A stretch of DNA of 64,000 nucleotides. It comes from Gambelia wislizenii (Eukaryota > Chordata > Lepidosauria > Squamata > Crotaphytidae). Every line of letters begins with the position of its first letter. Within the stretch, counting starts at the first letter, position 1. This document shows positions 23,263-36,589 of the stretch, in pieces. The position numbers were made by a program, and so were the translations under genes. Location: assembly GCA_030847615.1 (NCBI GenBank), contig JAUMIR010000002.1, positions 113,964,309-114,028,308 of the forward strand, in the 5' to 3' direction. The notes under the pieces are model-generated. The model had not been told where the DNA came from. It did no database searches and saw only the letters and a list, made by a program, of their open reading frames with translations.

Positions 23263-24777
23263 GCTACTTCTTCCTGCATATGCTCTCCTCTTCCTTTTCA
23301 GTTCAGTTCTGGAGAGGAGATGTTTCAGATGGACAAAACATGCTATGTACTTCCTGAGCAAACCCACCACTTAAATAGTGATATATCTCCACATGCAACC
23401 TGAGTCTGGCCTTCTTAGTCTCTTCCTGCCAGTCTTCTTTAGACACTTGAACTAAAGAAGTCACTTCAGTGCAGAACTTTTCTGCTTGAAATGTTTTTGT
23501 TAAATAAGTAGAAAAAGAAACTAAATAACTAAATGCCTTCATAAGGTGGGTAACAGCCAAATGTTCATAGATGTTTTCAAGATCCATGAAACAAATTCCA
23601 AATAAGAAACCAACTAGTGCTTCTCCAGAGCACTGGGGCGACAGGAGTGCTCAGAAGACCAGAAAAGAAAATGTATGAAGGATGGCAAAAGTATTTTGCT
23701 GTGCTGTGTTTGCAGATGAGGCAGCTATAATAATGTCCATGGAGAAGAGCTTAACTGGAATCAGCCTAGAATACAGGATTCTTGCCTTTAGATAACTAAC
23801 TGAGAGAACTGGAAAGAAATACAAAAATTTCACAGAACCCCATGCTTTCCCAAATCCTATAAAGAAAGCAGTATCTGCATTCAGACTTCCCAAGTTTGCT
23901 ACATGTTGCTACAGACTTGTTACAAAGGTGAGCAACTGTCCCATAAAACACCTTTTCAACAAGCTCCATCCTGCCCAGTCCTAGATTGGTTGATTAATAA
24001 CAAATACATGGACCAGATCCCATTTTGAGTATTAGCCAGTTTTCCAGCTGGGTTTCTGATTATGCATATTTATTCAGAGGCAAGTCTCATTTGAGTTCAA
24101 GACAAATGATTGTAGAGCTAAATCTGACACAAGATATGTCACTAGTTCAATGGTGCCTTGGTTTCTCAAAAAGGGGAGAATATATGAAGAAGACTGTCAG
24201 CAAAAGGCATTTATTGTCACATGTAGCTATCAGCCTGCCCCTTTGCTAAACGAAGTTTTGTCTTGAATGGAACAGAAATGTAGAAATGTCTGTTTCATAG
24301 TAATCTGGTTATTGGCACAAAAATGACCTCAATAAGGCCTGAGCTTTGCATCCCCCCAAAAAGCAGGGAAGAGACCTCACCACTTTGTTTGCATGTTGCC
24401 CACAGTTTGGAAGTAATGGATTACATATGTGAAGTACAGCTAACACAGTTTTCTATTTTATTTTTATATTTTAGAGCATTTTAAGAGGCACTCTGAATAA
24501 TTTTTTTCAAGATTTATGCCATTCTTTAAACAATCCTAAGGTGTGTTGTTGTTGTTTTTTAATGTAATAAACTGCGTGGTTGTTTTTTTTTTAAGAAGCC
24601 AGCAACAAAAAATTACTTTCAAACGAGTTGCATAAACAAATTACTTTTTAAAAGTAACCTTTCAAACTCTGGTTCTGCCAAGCAGTGCCTCCTCTTCCAT
24701 GGTTTGGGAACAAGTGTGAAGTAACTGCCTTGCAGCAGAAACTACTGTATTGCGTTTATTGCTGATGCTGCTAGATG
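23263..24777. other. no feature recognised
   Basis: Contains short frames of 75-95 codons without recognisable domains, and T-runs near 24,580. Confidence 0.35.
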
Positions 24778-25238
24778 TGTGTGTGCACGCATGCATGCAT
24801 GCCTTCAAATTACCTGTCATCTTATGATGGCTCCATGAAAGGCAAGTACCATACTCAAGAGGTGGTTTTGGCAGTACCTTCCTTTGAAATATAGCCCTGG
24901 TGGTGCAGTGGTTAAATGCAAGTACTGCAAGTCACCACCTTGCAAGTTGCAAGTTTGATTCCAGCGGGCTCCAAGATTCACTCAGCCTGCCATCCTTTCG
25001 TAGGCTGGTAAAATGAGTACCCAGCTTGTGGGGGCAATTAGCTAACACACACTGGAAGCTGTTTAATGCAGTTAGATGTGTAAATAGCTATTGCTTAAAA
25101 CAATTTGTAAGCCGCTCTGATAGCCTTGTGGCTGAAGAGCGGGGTATAAGTAACTTTTTTTTTTATAGTCTACAGCACCTGGTTTCTGTTGGCGATCTTC
25201 CACCCAAGTACTAACCAGGGCTGACCCTGCTTAGCTAC
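24778..25238 (-). mobile_element. 5S-derived SINE, interrupted by a Sauria-like SINE
   Basis: The 5S-like head is on the minus strand at 25,166-25,238 (AAGCAGGGTCAGCCCTGGTT and ACCAGGTGCTGTAGACT). The tail (GCCATCATAAGATGACAGG) is at 24,800-24,890. The SINE at 24,894-25,164 splits them. Confidence 0.8.
24894..25164 (+). mobile_element. Sauria-like SINE, full length, nested
   Basis: It has the complete head GCCCTGGTGGTGCAGTGG, the body GGTAAAATGAGTACCCAGCT, and a tail ending in GAGCGGGGTATAAGTAAC plus a T-run. The flanking ATAG is repeated on both sides. Confidence 0.85.
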
Positions 25239-25830
25239 CAGTCTTTTAATCTTTCTTTTAGCCACAGAAAGGACAGAAGCACAGTCCTTATTTTGACTTA
25301 AGTTTCTGATTACCTTGCATGTAGACAAATCTCATTGAATACTGTGCATAATTTGAAGCTAGACAAGCCTTAGCTTATAGATGCTGTGCCATAAAAAAGG
25401 ACAATCTACTTATCCATCTATCTTACAGTTTGAAAAAAAAGTCTTGGCAGTTTCTTCACATGAAGATGTTAAAACCATCCACTTTTGTAGTGATGACGAA
25501 TTCATATTTAAAGAGAAAAAAATCTCAGTGGTACTCCCACTTTAAAAGATCAATTCCAGTTTCAAAATATGAACTGTAATTCTTAAAATGCCTCATAAAG
25601 CAGGCACGGCTGCAATCCTATGTACCCTCAGTAGGAAGTAAGTAGGGAGTAAGTCCCACTAAATTCAAACTTTTGTTGTTCTTATTGCTAATTGCTATCA
25701 TGTTAGCTTTGATTTATGGAGACCCTATGAGTGATAAATCACAAAGACACCCTGTTATTAACAGCCCTGCTAATATTTATGTGCCACCTTTCTCCCAAAG
25801 TGGGACCCAAATTTGCTAAGGTCTTCCATA

Positions 25831-26037
25831 CTCAGGGCTGTAGCTTCTAAATAGATGATTTGCCATGGCTCCTTCCAATGGAATGCTGGGATTTTTAGTT
25901 TTACAAAGTCTTTAGACGTCTCTGACAGAGTGCAGGTGCCACACCAGACTACAAATCCCAGGATTCCATAGGAAGGAACCATGGCAAATAATCCAGTTTC
26001 AAACTGGATTATCTGTGTAGTGTGGATTTGGCCTGAG
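25831..26037. mobile_element. foldback MITE
   Basis: Inverted halves include TTTGCCATGGCTCCTTCC / GGAAGGAACCATGGCAAA and TGGAATGCTGGGATTTTTAG / CAAATCCCAGGATTCCA. Ends CTCAGGGCTG and GGCCTGAG are also inverted. It is related to 27,080-27,268. Confidence 0.7.
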
Positions 26038-26622
26038 TCTATATTTGTCTTTTCTGACTACCTTCCAGTTCAACTAGCATAATTTGCCTTTTCTTATGAG
26101 TCATGTCATATCATGACATGTCCAAAGTACAACAGCCACAGTTTACCCATTTTTTGGATATTAGGGAGAATTCAGACTTGATTTTCTGTTCCACCCATTT
26201 AACTGTCATGTTTACTTAGACTTATGCCTGAGTAAACAAGGATAAGACTTCATTGGTAGGCTGTTCAATCTTCATAAAAATAGTTATACACATTTAGAGA
26301 AGAGCACAAAGGCCAGGTATAGGAAAATTAAACTTTATAAAGTATTTGGGTATGGAGTGAGAGGACTGGCCAGAATGGTGACAGTAGCACAGTGATTCAG
26401 GTAGCTGTGCAGGATCTCATCTCTGAATTATGTAAGGTTGTGCATGCTTCCCTAAACATACAACCTTCCACATAGATGTACCTCTCACCTCCAAGACAGC
26501 AAATCTTTTCCTTGCATCCCCTCTTTTCTTCTCTCTCTCTCTCACTCACACACACACACACCTCATAATCCTTCAGGCAGATGGAAAACTGGTTGTTTCT
26601 CCTGAATGAATGCACAACCCTG
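26038..26622. other. no feature recognised
   Basis: Contains a (CT)n/(CA)n run near 26,530-26,562; no gene is supported. Confidence 0.35.
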
Positions 26623-26848
26623 CAGGATCAGTTTAAGGAATTTTTGGGGGTCCTGCAATGCTTTATTTTGGGGGGCCCATATGTTTATCTCAGGTCAATG
26701 TAACCTAACTCAACCTAAGCTATTCACAGTACAGGATATTCAGATTATTAGTAATAATGTTTTTGCAGGAGGAGGATTATTACAGGTCTCCCACAATGAT
26801 GGGGCCCCCTGCAGATGCTGATGCCGCTGGTGCCTTAAACCGGCCCTG
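26623..26848. mobile_element. hAT-like MITE, CAGGGCCGGTTTAAGG termini
   Basis: The left end CAGGATCAGTTTAAGG and right end CCTTAAACCGGCCCTG are inverted repeats. The flanking octamers CAACCCTG and CAACCTTG match at 7 of 8, the 8-bp duplication of hAT elements. The interior shares GCAATGCTTTATTTTGGGGG with the copy at 39,156-39,368. Confidence 0.85.
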
Positions 26849-27079
26849 CAACCTTGCTCTTGGGATGGGAGTTAGACCTAATGATAGCAAATGGCCAGAT
26901 GCAAGTCAGGATATGGTTCCTATACCTTTAAGTGTTGCACAGAATAAGGAATTTCAGCAGCTGACCTTGCATGGCACCCCACCCTCTGCTAGCATTCCCT
27001 CTTAGTCACAATTCTTAAACGGTGCAAAAGCTCTGTCCTCTTTTTCATCTGGCCATCCCACCTGAAGATAGTGGCTGTT

Positions 27080-27268
27080 GCAGAAATAATGCAGTTTGAC
27101 ACTGCTTTAACTATTATGGCTCCATCCTATGGAATCCTGGGATTTGTAGTTTGTTCTAGCACCAGAGTTCTCTGACAGAGGTTAGATATCTAATGAAACT
27201 ACAAATCTCAGAATTCCATAGCATTGAGCCATGGCAGTTAAAGCAATGTCAAACTGCATTATTTCTGC
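27080..27268. mobile_element. foldback MITE, near-perfect termini
   Basis: GCAGAAATAATGCAGTTTGA at the left and TCAAACTGCATTATTTCTGC at the right are exact inverted copies. The pairing continues through TATGGAATCCTGGGATTTGTAG, leaving a loop of about 40 nt. It is a hairpin-forming non-autonomous element of the same family as 25,831-26,037. Confidence 0.85.
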
Positions 27269-28004
27269 AGTGTGGCAGCGGCCAGTGGCAGCTGGTGGCT
27301 TCCAAGTTATTGAAGTCATGAATATGCTCTGCATTTTAATTCAAACTTTAAAGGAGCTATCCAAAATTATGAACCCTAACCCAGATAGGTTTAGCATCTT
27401 AAATAGCTCCTTTAAAGTTCAGATTAAATCCAGAGCAGCTATGGCCAGTGAGCCTTTCCAGTCTGTGTGGCCCTACAGGACCTAAAAGAGGGAACTGAAA
27501 AAAAATCAGTGTTGGATAATGTAAAGAGCCCTATTTTCATTCTCCTCGGCACAGCGTTTGTAACATCACCCCATTGGTGGTTTTTGTTTTTTTTTTTTTT
27601 GCAATATTTAGACTTTACATTGAAAGATTGATAAGGAGTAAAGATGGGATTTAAAAAAAAATTATATCAATTTTAAATAAGTGTCACAGAATAAAAGCCT
27701 GAGAGATGAATAAAGGTTAGCAAAGGAAAGGACACAGGAGAAATGACTTGATTCGTGGCTGCAGCATAAATAGTAGTTGTGCATTTCTCATGTTCTGTTG
27801 CATCTTTAAACCCATTATAAATTCTTTATTCTCTAAGTGTGGACATTGCTGAACTTCAGTGATATTAACCATATCACTACTTTCATTGAAAAGAATACAC
27901 TTGCAATAAAGGAAGGAAGGAAGGAAGGAAGGAAGGAGAGTGCTAAGGGACAAAAAAGTAACTGTAATGCACCAGATTCTATGACTGAGCCAGCACAGGT
28001 TATA
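27269..28004. other. no feature recognised
   Basis: Positions 27,345-27,430 contain AAAGGAGCTAT / ATAGCTCCTTTAAAG, a small inverted repeat. Nothing else was seen apart from the AAGG microsatellite. Confidence 0.35.
27909..27937. repeat. (AAGG)n microsatellite
   Basis: Seven tandem AAGG units. Confidence 0.95.
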
Positions 28005-28179
28005 TTTATTTATTTATTTATTTATACCCCGCTCTTCAGCCACAAGGCTATCAGAGCGGCTTACAAATTGTTTTAAGGAATAGGCACTTACACATCTACA
28101 CTGTATTAAGCAGTTTCCAATGTGAGTTAGCTAATTGCCCCCACAAGCTGGGTCCTCATTTTACCGACCTACAAAAGGG
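28005..28179 (-). mobile_element. Sauria-like SINE, 5' truncated
   Basis: The minus strand has the body (GGTAAAATGAGGACCCAGC) and tail, ending in (AAAT)n at 28,005-28,023. The tRNA head is absent. Confidence 0.8.
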
Positions 28180-28387
28180 TATACAAACAAACTGCTTGGC
28201 AAGAGGAGAGTGTCAGAGAACACAGAGATATGTGTTTTAAGCATATGCAGATACAAGCATGAGTGCTAGAGCTGAGTACTCATAGATCCAAGTCTGATAC
28301 AATGGGGCAGGGGGACAACACCTTCGTATTATATTATAACTTTAAAATGTTTGCTTTATATCTTATGCTAAGAAGGCAAGGCAGGCT

Positions 28388-28618
28388 CCATGTCCCTTCA
28401 TATTCACTGGGGTTTGGTTCCAGGACCCCCATGGATATCAAAATCCGTGAATACTCAAGTCCCATTATATGCAATGGCATAGCAAAATGGTGTCCCTTAT
28501 ATAAGATGGTAAAATCAAGGTTTGCTTTTTGGATTATTATTTTTTTAAAGAATATTTTCAAGCCATGAATACTTAAATCCATGGATAACAAATCCGTGGA
28601 TACAGAGGGACAACTGTA
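28388..28618 (+). mobile_element. pogo/Tigger-like MITE
   Basis: It shares GGGTTTGGTTCCAGGACCCC and GGCATAGCAAAATGGTG with 7,996-8,225. The right end GGACAACTGTA is intact; the left end is degraded (CCATGTCCCTTCATATTC). Confidence 0.78.
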
Positions 28619-31600
28619 GTTACCATTTTCTTTAAAAATGCAAAAAAAAAAAAATAAAATGAAAGAAGAAATTTGGAAAGGTATATTTGCTAAACCTTAT
28701 AAAGGTGACAAAAGGCCTAAAGAGCAAACTAAAATGGTATTTGGCAGTTGTCCAAAAAATAAAGTTGGACAAACCAAAGTTGTCCAAAAAGAAGTGTGTA
28801 ATTTTTTTTCTAAAGCAGAAGATATCTTGTGATTTTACAGGTGGAGAAGACCAAGCAATTAATTTTAATCCAAAGAATACTCATGCCTTCTGGTATATTG
28901 CTACAAGTTTCCAAACCATCTATTATAGGATAAAATGTACTACTAGTGAAAAAAGAAAGAAAGAAAGGAAAAGCAAAAGGAAAAGAAAAAAGGACCTCCA
29001 TAAACTTTTGCACATGAGAATTTTGCAAAATCATCATCATGATGATGTTACAATATTTTAAAGTATCATACAACTTCACTTGCCCACATTCTTAGGGTCA
29101 TATAGTTTACCAGAGGCTGTTTGAGAAAGCAGTTCACAAATATGCAAGTAGAGTCCAGTATAAGTGGGGAACCCTCCCTCAAAAACAAAAACAAAAACAA
29201 ACCACATACAGTGGTAAAATTTAATCCATGAGGTGTACTAGAATTACCACTGAGGCTAGCCAAAGTTATTGCAAATACACATATTGTGGAAGGACGCATT
29301 CTGTGAGGCAGGCATTAGGCATATAATTTGTGTACAATGTGTGGTAGTGTGCAAGGATGCAAATCCAGCTTTAGTAGACATAAAAGGCATAACAAGCATT
29401 GCTAATGAGAAAGGTAGCCTTTGTAGTACTGGAGGGAAAAAAAAATAAGACTAGTGCCAAATAAAATAATAGCATCTAAACTTTTCATCTTGGGGTGAGG
29501 AGAGTACCATTTACCGTATCTTATGCACCCCTTTGGTATAATATTTAATTTACATCTCATTTTTAAATATACTAATTTAGTTATTGTAAGTTATGAATAC
29601 TGGCATTAAAATATAATTTCCATTATTTTGACAAAGTAAACATTTCAACTCCACATGTATGGAAGCTACATTTTTGTGCTGAAAGCTACTAACCTTTTTA
29701 AAATTTAAAAGCAGCATTTCAGCTGGATCTGTTTCTTTGTTATTCTAAAACAGCAAATTCTTGCTTTTGGCAACTTTAACATATGCAAATACATTCTCCC
29801 TCACATACACATATACACAGAGCCTTTGTGATACTATGAAGGAGTTTGGATTTAAAGGCTAGGAGGGAGTCTGACCTGTCTACATTCCTGAGCCAGTTCT
29901 CCTCCCCTGTCCTTTATTTTTCCTCTTTGAGTTATCCATGAGCAGAGAACCAGACAGCAGGAGAAAGACACCAGGTATTAGCTTGCACAGACAATGAGAT
30001 GGTATCTCACAAAAGGCTCCCCACAGCAATGACAGCTCAGCAGTTACACTTGGTACAAAGAAGAAAATAGTCTGCGTTGTTTTGCTTTTCATCCTTTAGA
30101 CTCAATTCTAGTTAAATCTTTTAAAGGCAAGGACCAAAATACCAGTGGCCTTATAATCTAGGATTGATCCCTCACTTTCCCCCCTGTGAATCCAAACTAT
30201 TTCATGGATGACCTCACTGAGTTGAGTGGGGGAGCTGTCAGTGATTTTATTCATTGGCTTCAAGAATGTTCTTAGTGTTTAACACAATATTGCATCTAAA
30301 TACACAGTAATTAAAAAAAGGAATGGTAGCACTAATGAATAATGGATCGGCTACAATACTGAACACAACATATGAAGATAATGGTCACTCTTTCAATCAC
30401 ACATACACCACTAACAGCAGCAATCTAGCATACTTGATTTAATTTTGAGAGACCACATCTCACTGTGATGACAGGAGATTCATTAAAAACTTATTGATAT
30501 TCCCAGCCCAGCTTCTATTTCAGATGAAGAGTAATGATAGAATTACTCATTCATTCCTCAAGTTTAAAACAAAGGGTTATTATCTTGCTCTTCAGATTCA
30601 CCAGGGTGTTATTTTACTGAATTATCTGAAGCCTCATGGTCATCTCATAAAATTAATTTAGCCCCTCCATATTGTATTAATAACACACAGCCTTAAACTA
30701 GCCAGTGATCACAAAGACCAGCCCCAGCACTACCATCAAGTCATTATAACAAAGGTTATGAAGCAGCTCCAAAGCAAAGTCCCTATTTTTCAGATTTGAT
30801 CTACGAAGGTGAAATGGGATCCTCTCTTTAGAACCAATATCCATGTCAAATAGTTGTGCTCATAGTACATGCAGAACAAACATGACTACAGAGGTACACA
30901 TGATACTCAACATCATAAAGCAAGGATACAAAACATCAGGATACAAGACAAGCAGAAGTTCAGTATACTGGACCATCAACATAGATACTACTAACAGTAT
31001 AAGACAAAGAAACAAAGACCATTGATACATGAACACAGAAAAGGTGAGGAGGGGAGTGACAAAAATATAGCAATATTCAAGTTTATTAGCTTGAAGTTTG
31101 ATTTTTAAAGATGCTAAACTTGCAGGGTCCTAAAATTAGGAAAATCTTTCCCTTTAAAACATAAGACAAGGCAACTCTTAACTAGAAGCCCAAGGTAGAA
31201 CTAATATAATAAAACACTGACATATAAACGCTAATATAAGCCTCCAGGCACCCACAGTGAAACACTGGTACAAGGTCCTTAAGATGCACAGAATGATATA
31301 CCAATGCAATTTTTTAAAAAAATACATCCAGGCAAAACAAGAGAATCATAACTATGTGACACAAGGAAGACAAGACAACATACACAGATACCTAGATACC
31401 CGTTCACTTCCGTATCCTTGCTAGATGCTTTTGGTGCAGTATCTATCCTATGCCCTATAATAAACCCCACCCACTCTTCATCAGGTTAACGCCATTTTGG
31501 CGAAGTGACAGGTTCCACTATGAAGAACCTATGTTCCTCCTGGGCATAGAACACAGAAAAACAACCGAAGACATGATGTTGGTTCATGCACTAAGATCTG

Positions 31601-32171
31601 CAGGAATGTCCTCTGGAGAAAATACTTACCAGAAAGACTGGGGTGGGATGATGTTGGGGGGAGCAATTTTTCAGCTGAAACAAGCAGGCTAAAGAGAAAG
31701 AAAGTGCAAGTAAGAGACAGAAAATGGTTCTTAAAAACAGGGGGAAGGAAGCTGCCAGATGAAACCAATGCCAGACAAATGGTGAGGAAAAGCAATGTCT
31801 GGAAAACTATAGGAATAGAAGCAAAAGGAAATGAAAAAGGACCAAACTAGACAAAGAGAACTTTTAAAAGTGATAGAATCTAGGTTGCCCTCTAAAGGCT
31901 TGGTTCCAAATTCATTAAAATCTCCAGACACATACACACACAAACCAATACCTCTGGGCTTTTATCAGGCCCAGTAATGCATCTTTAGGTGCCTGATTAA
32001 GTAAGAGTAGTGGGATGGCCAGAGAACAAAAAATGTTTTGTTTGGCATCAACAATGACGATACCCATAGGATCTTCACATATGTAAATCGTAAATCAGGT
32101 TTGTGGTCCTCTTAGTGAGGATATGCTTTTGTAATGCATATCTTTCACGACTAAGACAATATGTGCATGTC
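28619..32171. other. long unannotated stretch
   Basis: 3.5 kb of AT-rich sequence with a purine-rich (GAAA) patch near 28,955-28,992. A 124-codon frame at 28,687-29,061 is lysine-rich because it crosses that patch. No exon or repeat is recognised. Confidence 0.4.
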
Positions 32172-32373
32172 TATGTACCTTCAAGTTGCCTGTTGACTTA
32201 TGGTGGCCCCATGAAATTTATAGGGTTTTTTTTTAAGGCAAGGAACCCTCAGAGGCAGTTTTGCCAGTTCCTTCCTATGAAATACAGCCAACAACACCTG
32301 GTATTCATCAGCGTTCTCCCATCTAAATACTAACCAGAGCTGACCCTGCTTAGATTCCAGGATCAGACAGAAT
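32172..32373 (-). mobile_element. 5S rRNA-derived SINE
   Basis: On the minus strand, TCTAAGCAGGGTCAGCTCTG and GTTAGTATTTAGATGGGAGA correspond to 5S rRNA. The tail (GCCACCATAAGTCAACAGG) lies at 32,190-32,210. Confidence 0.82.
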
Positions 32374-35299
32374 CTGGTGCCTTTGGGGCTTTTAGGCCCA
32401 TGGAAACACTGTATAAGTGGGGTGAAAAGACAGGTATAATGGCTATAGTGGCCAGCCTATGTGGTGAAAAAACCAGACATAAAGCGGCCAGCCTGTGTGA
32501 CACAGCGTTGGATCATGAACTGAGGAGATGAAGGTTCCAATTCCCACTTAGTTAAGAGGTTCACTGGTGACATAGTGGATTAGTCATGATTTCTCAGCCA
32601 CATATAACTCAAAGTTACAGGTAAAACCACCAGCTGGAATTGCTCAAAGGAAATATGGGATACAAATAAAACAGTCAAATGCAAAAAACAAACAAAAAAC
32701 AAAACAAAAAAACCCAACCCTCCTTTGTAAGGTTAATGATGGTTTGTGCATAACTACTTTCCTGACTGACTGTGGCCAGGAAAAATCATTTCAGCAATCA
32801 AAGGAAGCTTTATATTGGCAGGAAGGCTAATAAAGAAGCACCTTTGTGTGCTTTATTTGCAAAACCAGGTTAGCACATGGGCTGGCTAATTTCAGAGATG
32901 TCCTAACTGAAAGACTAGGTGCAAAAAAAGGATTAGTATATATTGTTTTTAGAGTACTTTAATTTCATTCTGTAAACTGCCTTGAATTAAATAAATAAAT
33001 AGTGTACTCTTCTAAATTTTACAATAGTAAAAAAATCTGGAGCCAAACTTTATAAAATGAACTTTGTATCTTTTGCCTCAAAGCTAATAACATGGATAGT
33101 TTCCCCTAAGTAGCATTTAGCCTGCAGAGAAGACATTAAGGGAAAATGTTCATGAAGATACAACCAAGAAACTAAACAAAAGATGCTGGGAAATATTCCG
33201 CAGCAGAGATAAGTGATAAAGCAATGAGCATGAATGTTTAGCTAATACAGCAAACTGCACTGAATTATTCCCAGAACTGTCTGTATTAATGAAAATGCTG
33301 TCTTCTGTTATTACAAACAATAGACAAAACAAAGGTTTCCTGTTTTATCTTTTACATTAGGTTCAGTTTTGCAAATCAACCTAGCTTAATGGAGATGTAA
33401 CAATTGCAGCGACACCCATAATTTTTCTTCCACTTTCCAGTCATTCAGTGTGTCCAGTATTTGAAATAGCATTTGACCCATTCTTTGTTCATACCATGCT
33501 AAAGATGTAAATATATCAATAAGAATTATTATATTGACAAATTTGACAAGATCCAAATCTGGTGACCCAGGGCATATGCTGAGCTAATAAAAAAAACACA
33601 AAAGGCAGAGTCACTTTACACAAATATATGTTAGCCTAATCCTGTCACCTCTTTGAAGATGAAAATGGTAGCTTTGCAAGTGTATGAATAGATTCCCCTC
33701 ACCAATAAGTAAGGTACAGGATTCAAGATAAATACTATATAGCACAAGATTCAAGAGAGCACATAATCCCATCACAACTCACACCTTAAGAGTGAATCTG
33801 GATCCCACACAAATCCTGAGAATAGGGAGTGAAAGAAACTGGACCTTTGGGGAGAAAATATTCCTAAATCTGTTTTTTCTTTGTAGCTTATTATGAGCTT
33901 GCTTGTTGTGCTATGTGGTGTGTGTTACTCTTTACAAACTGTGATTCTCAATTACCACCTCCCCTTCCAAAATTGGGGGGGGGGCTCTTCTTAATATGCC
34001 TATTAGCAAAGAGAATGAATGCATGACAAATCTGGGCATCATCTTAAGTCTCTTAAATGAGAAATTAATATAATTCCAGAAGGCATGATGAAGGTATATG
34101 GGACTACTTCCTTCACTCATTCATTTCTGGCACAGACAAGAGTGGCCTATAGACCACTAGCCTTCAACCGGCCATCTCTGGCACTCTCCATAGTGTCAGT
34201 GACAGAACAGCTGGCTAGCAGGAGTCTCAAGTGCAGTAGGTCCTTTGTTCCTCCAGGTCTCTGTTTCAAACCAGTCTGAAATCACACAAAAATGCCTGAA
34301 CATTTCCTAATCCTTTCCCGGCTGGCCTTTTGCCTCCCCCTTCCCATTTAGCAAGATTTATTCAAGGGGGTGAAACTGCAGCAATAAGGTGGTTAGACAA
34401 GGCAAATTTATGTGATGAACAATGTGCTTTCTGCTGCAAAGCTTAACAAAAGCACACACTACTACTCCCACTTACTTTTTGTAAGCCAACAACAAATGTT
34501 CCCAACTTTGTTCCTGACCCCCATACACCATCTGGTTTTTGGCAGGAAATATAGCATTTAGGAACTGGAGCTCTAGTCATCTGATATATTGAACACTTAA
34601 ACACCTTCAAAGGAGCTCTGTCCCATGTGCTTTGCTTATTGATACAGCATCCCATGTACATGTCAGGGAGCCCATACTTAACAATGTCCCCATCCTAAAT
34701 CTTTATTGCACAGAGATGGAAACTAAAGCAGCAGCGGGTGCTTGTGCCTGTGCATGCACAAATCCTACCACCAGTGCTCATTTGAATGAACTGGTGGTGG
34801 TTATTAGATAGCTGGTTCTCCCATTCAGTGATGAATTAAGTCAGGTTAAATAATAAAGGCTTTCATCTAGTTCCAAAGCCTAGAACACTCACAAAACTTG
34901 GAAAATATTCCCCTCCTCTTTTTAAAAAAGAAAGTATTTGCATTTTAAGTTAAATGTTTGTCAGGCTTTAAATTGCTATCTAGACTTCCTTCCCCACCCC
35001 CACTAAAAAGACGCAAACTCTCCTCCAAGGAAAGAGGCATTCATGAAGAAGACTGTGACAGACCTTTCTCTATGGTGTCTCTAGACAATATGGGAGGGCA
35101 TGTAATAGATGATACCAGTAGGTGAGAACAGTTGCCCCTCACTGACCCGGGGGTGTTTTCTTTCTTCTAGATACTTATGAACCACACACAGAGAGAAAAC
35201 AGAGACAGGAACACATACAGAGACAGAGAAAAAGAAAGCGGAACGTTAATATAGTCAGGTTAAAGCTCAGAAAAATCTAAGGCAACATCTGAATAGTAC
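32374..35299. other. unannotated DNA left of the CpG island
   Basis: No exon is recognised in the nearly 3 kb next to the CpG island. It would be the start of intron 1 if the island fires leftward. Confidence 0.35.
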
Positions 35300-35331
<32 letters not shown>

Positions 35332-35332
35332 G
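35300..35332. repeat. (GA)n microsatellite
   Basis: A GA run just outside the CpG island, preceded by further GAGA-rich sequence. Confidence 0.95.
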
Positions 35333-36589
35333 TCCTGGTGGACTTGGGGCAGCGGGGAAAAGAAGGGGCAGATTCTAATTCTGGTTTCAAAGTGAAGGAC
35401 CAAACTGAGACCGGAAAATCGCACCGCACCCCCCCCCTCGTCTACTGAACTCTGGAGGAGTTTGGGAGAGAATGGCTACATGCTCAAGATGGGAAACCTG
35501 TGCTGAGAGTGGTGTGTTTATTTGATTTGTAACCGGCCTGCCGTAGGGACGGACGCTTCCCCCAGACGGCTGCTCTTGAAAGGGGTAAGGAAACCCCCAC
35601 CGACCTAGAGGGGGAGCGGACTCTGCCGCGGCTGCCTCCTGGAGGCGCTGCAGCTGCCCTCCCCCGTCTCCTCCGCCGGGCCCAAAGGAAGACCCGAGGG
35701 GGCTCCCGACCCCCCCCAACCCCGCGCCCCTTCCGCCCGCCCTTGGCACCTGCGCTTCCACCACTCGCTCGCACCCAGCCCGCCAGCCGCTGTTGCAGGC
35801 ACTGGGCAGTCTCGCCCCCCTTCCAGAAAGCCGCCTGCCTCCGCGACAGAACGGAAAGCGAAAACCAACCCCCCGGAGCGGACCGAGTGCAAGGGACAGA
35901 AGTTCGTTTGCGCCCGAGACGCCTCTGGCGCTGCCGGCCTTCGTGCCCCCTGGCCCTGCCCCGGCTGCCTCCCCAGCGCCCCCCTCCCCCGGCCCGGCCC
36001 GGCCCCTTCCCATCCTGGAAGAAGCGCTTCTTCCTTGCCGGTCCCAACAAGGCGCCAACGCACCTCGCCGCCCCGCCTCGGCCCTCCGCCTTTGCGCCTC
36101 CGCTGGCCCGGGCGGGGTTTCTTTGGCCAAAGCCTCTTGCCCGGGACTCTGCTTTTAGGCGAGCGCTCCCTCCACCCCGTCGCCGCCCTCCTTCTCCTCC
36201 TGTCCTCCCTCTCAGCCTCGGCTGGGGACGGGGCCGACGACCCCCAGGCTCCCCCCCCAGAAAGCCCCTGCCCCCCTTCTTCCCCGGGGCTCCTGCAAGG
36301 AAGGAAGGAAGGAAGGAGGTCTCCCTTCGAGTCACTCCCGGGGAGAGGCGCGCCCCTTTCCCTTCTTGGCCTCAGGGCTCCCGCCAACGCTTCCCAAAGG
36401 GAACCCCGGTCGACTTTCGTCCCTCCCTGTCCGAGAACGGCCCAAGAGAAAGTCGCGGTTGGGCTGCCTCGGCCGGGCTTGGGGCTCCCTCCGTCCCACC
36501 CAGGACCCGCGAGGTCGGCCTCGGCCACCTTGGCGAGGCTCAGAGCCGGCGAGGGAGGGAGGGAGGGGGCGAGGGGGCGCCGGTCCTAC

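Noticed and set aside
28687..29061. 124-codon lysine-rich frame
   Set aside because: Produced by a GAAA-rich microsatellite.
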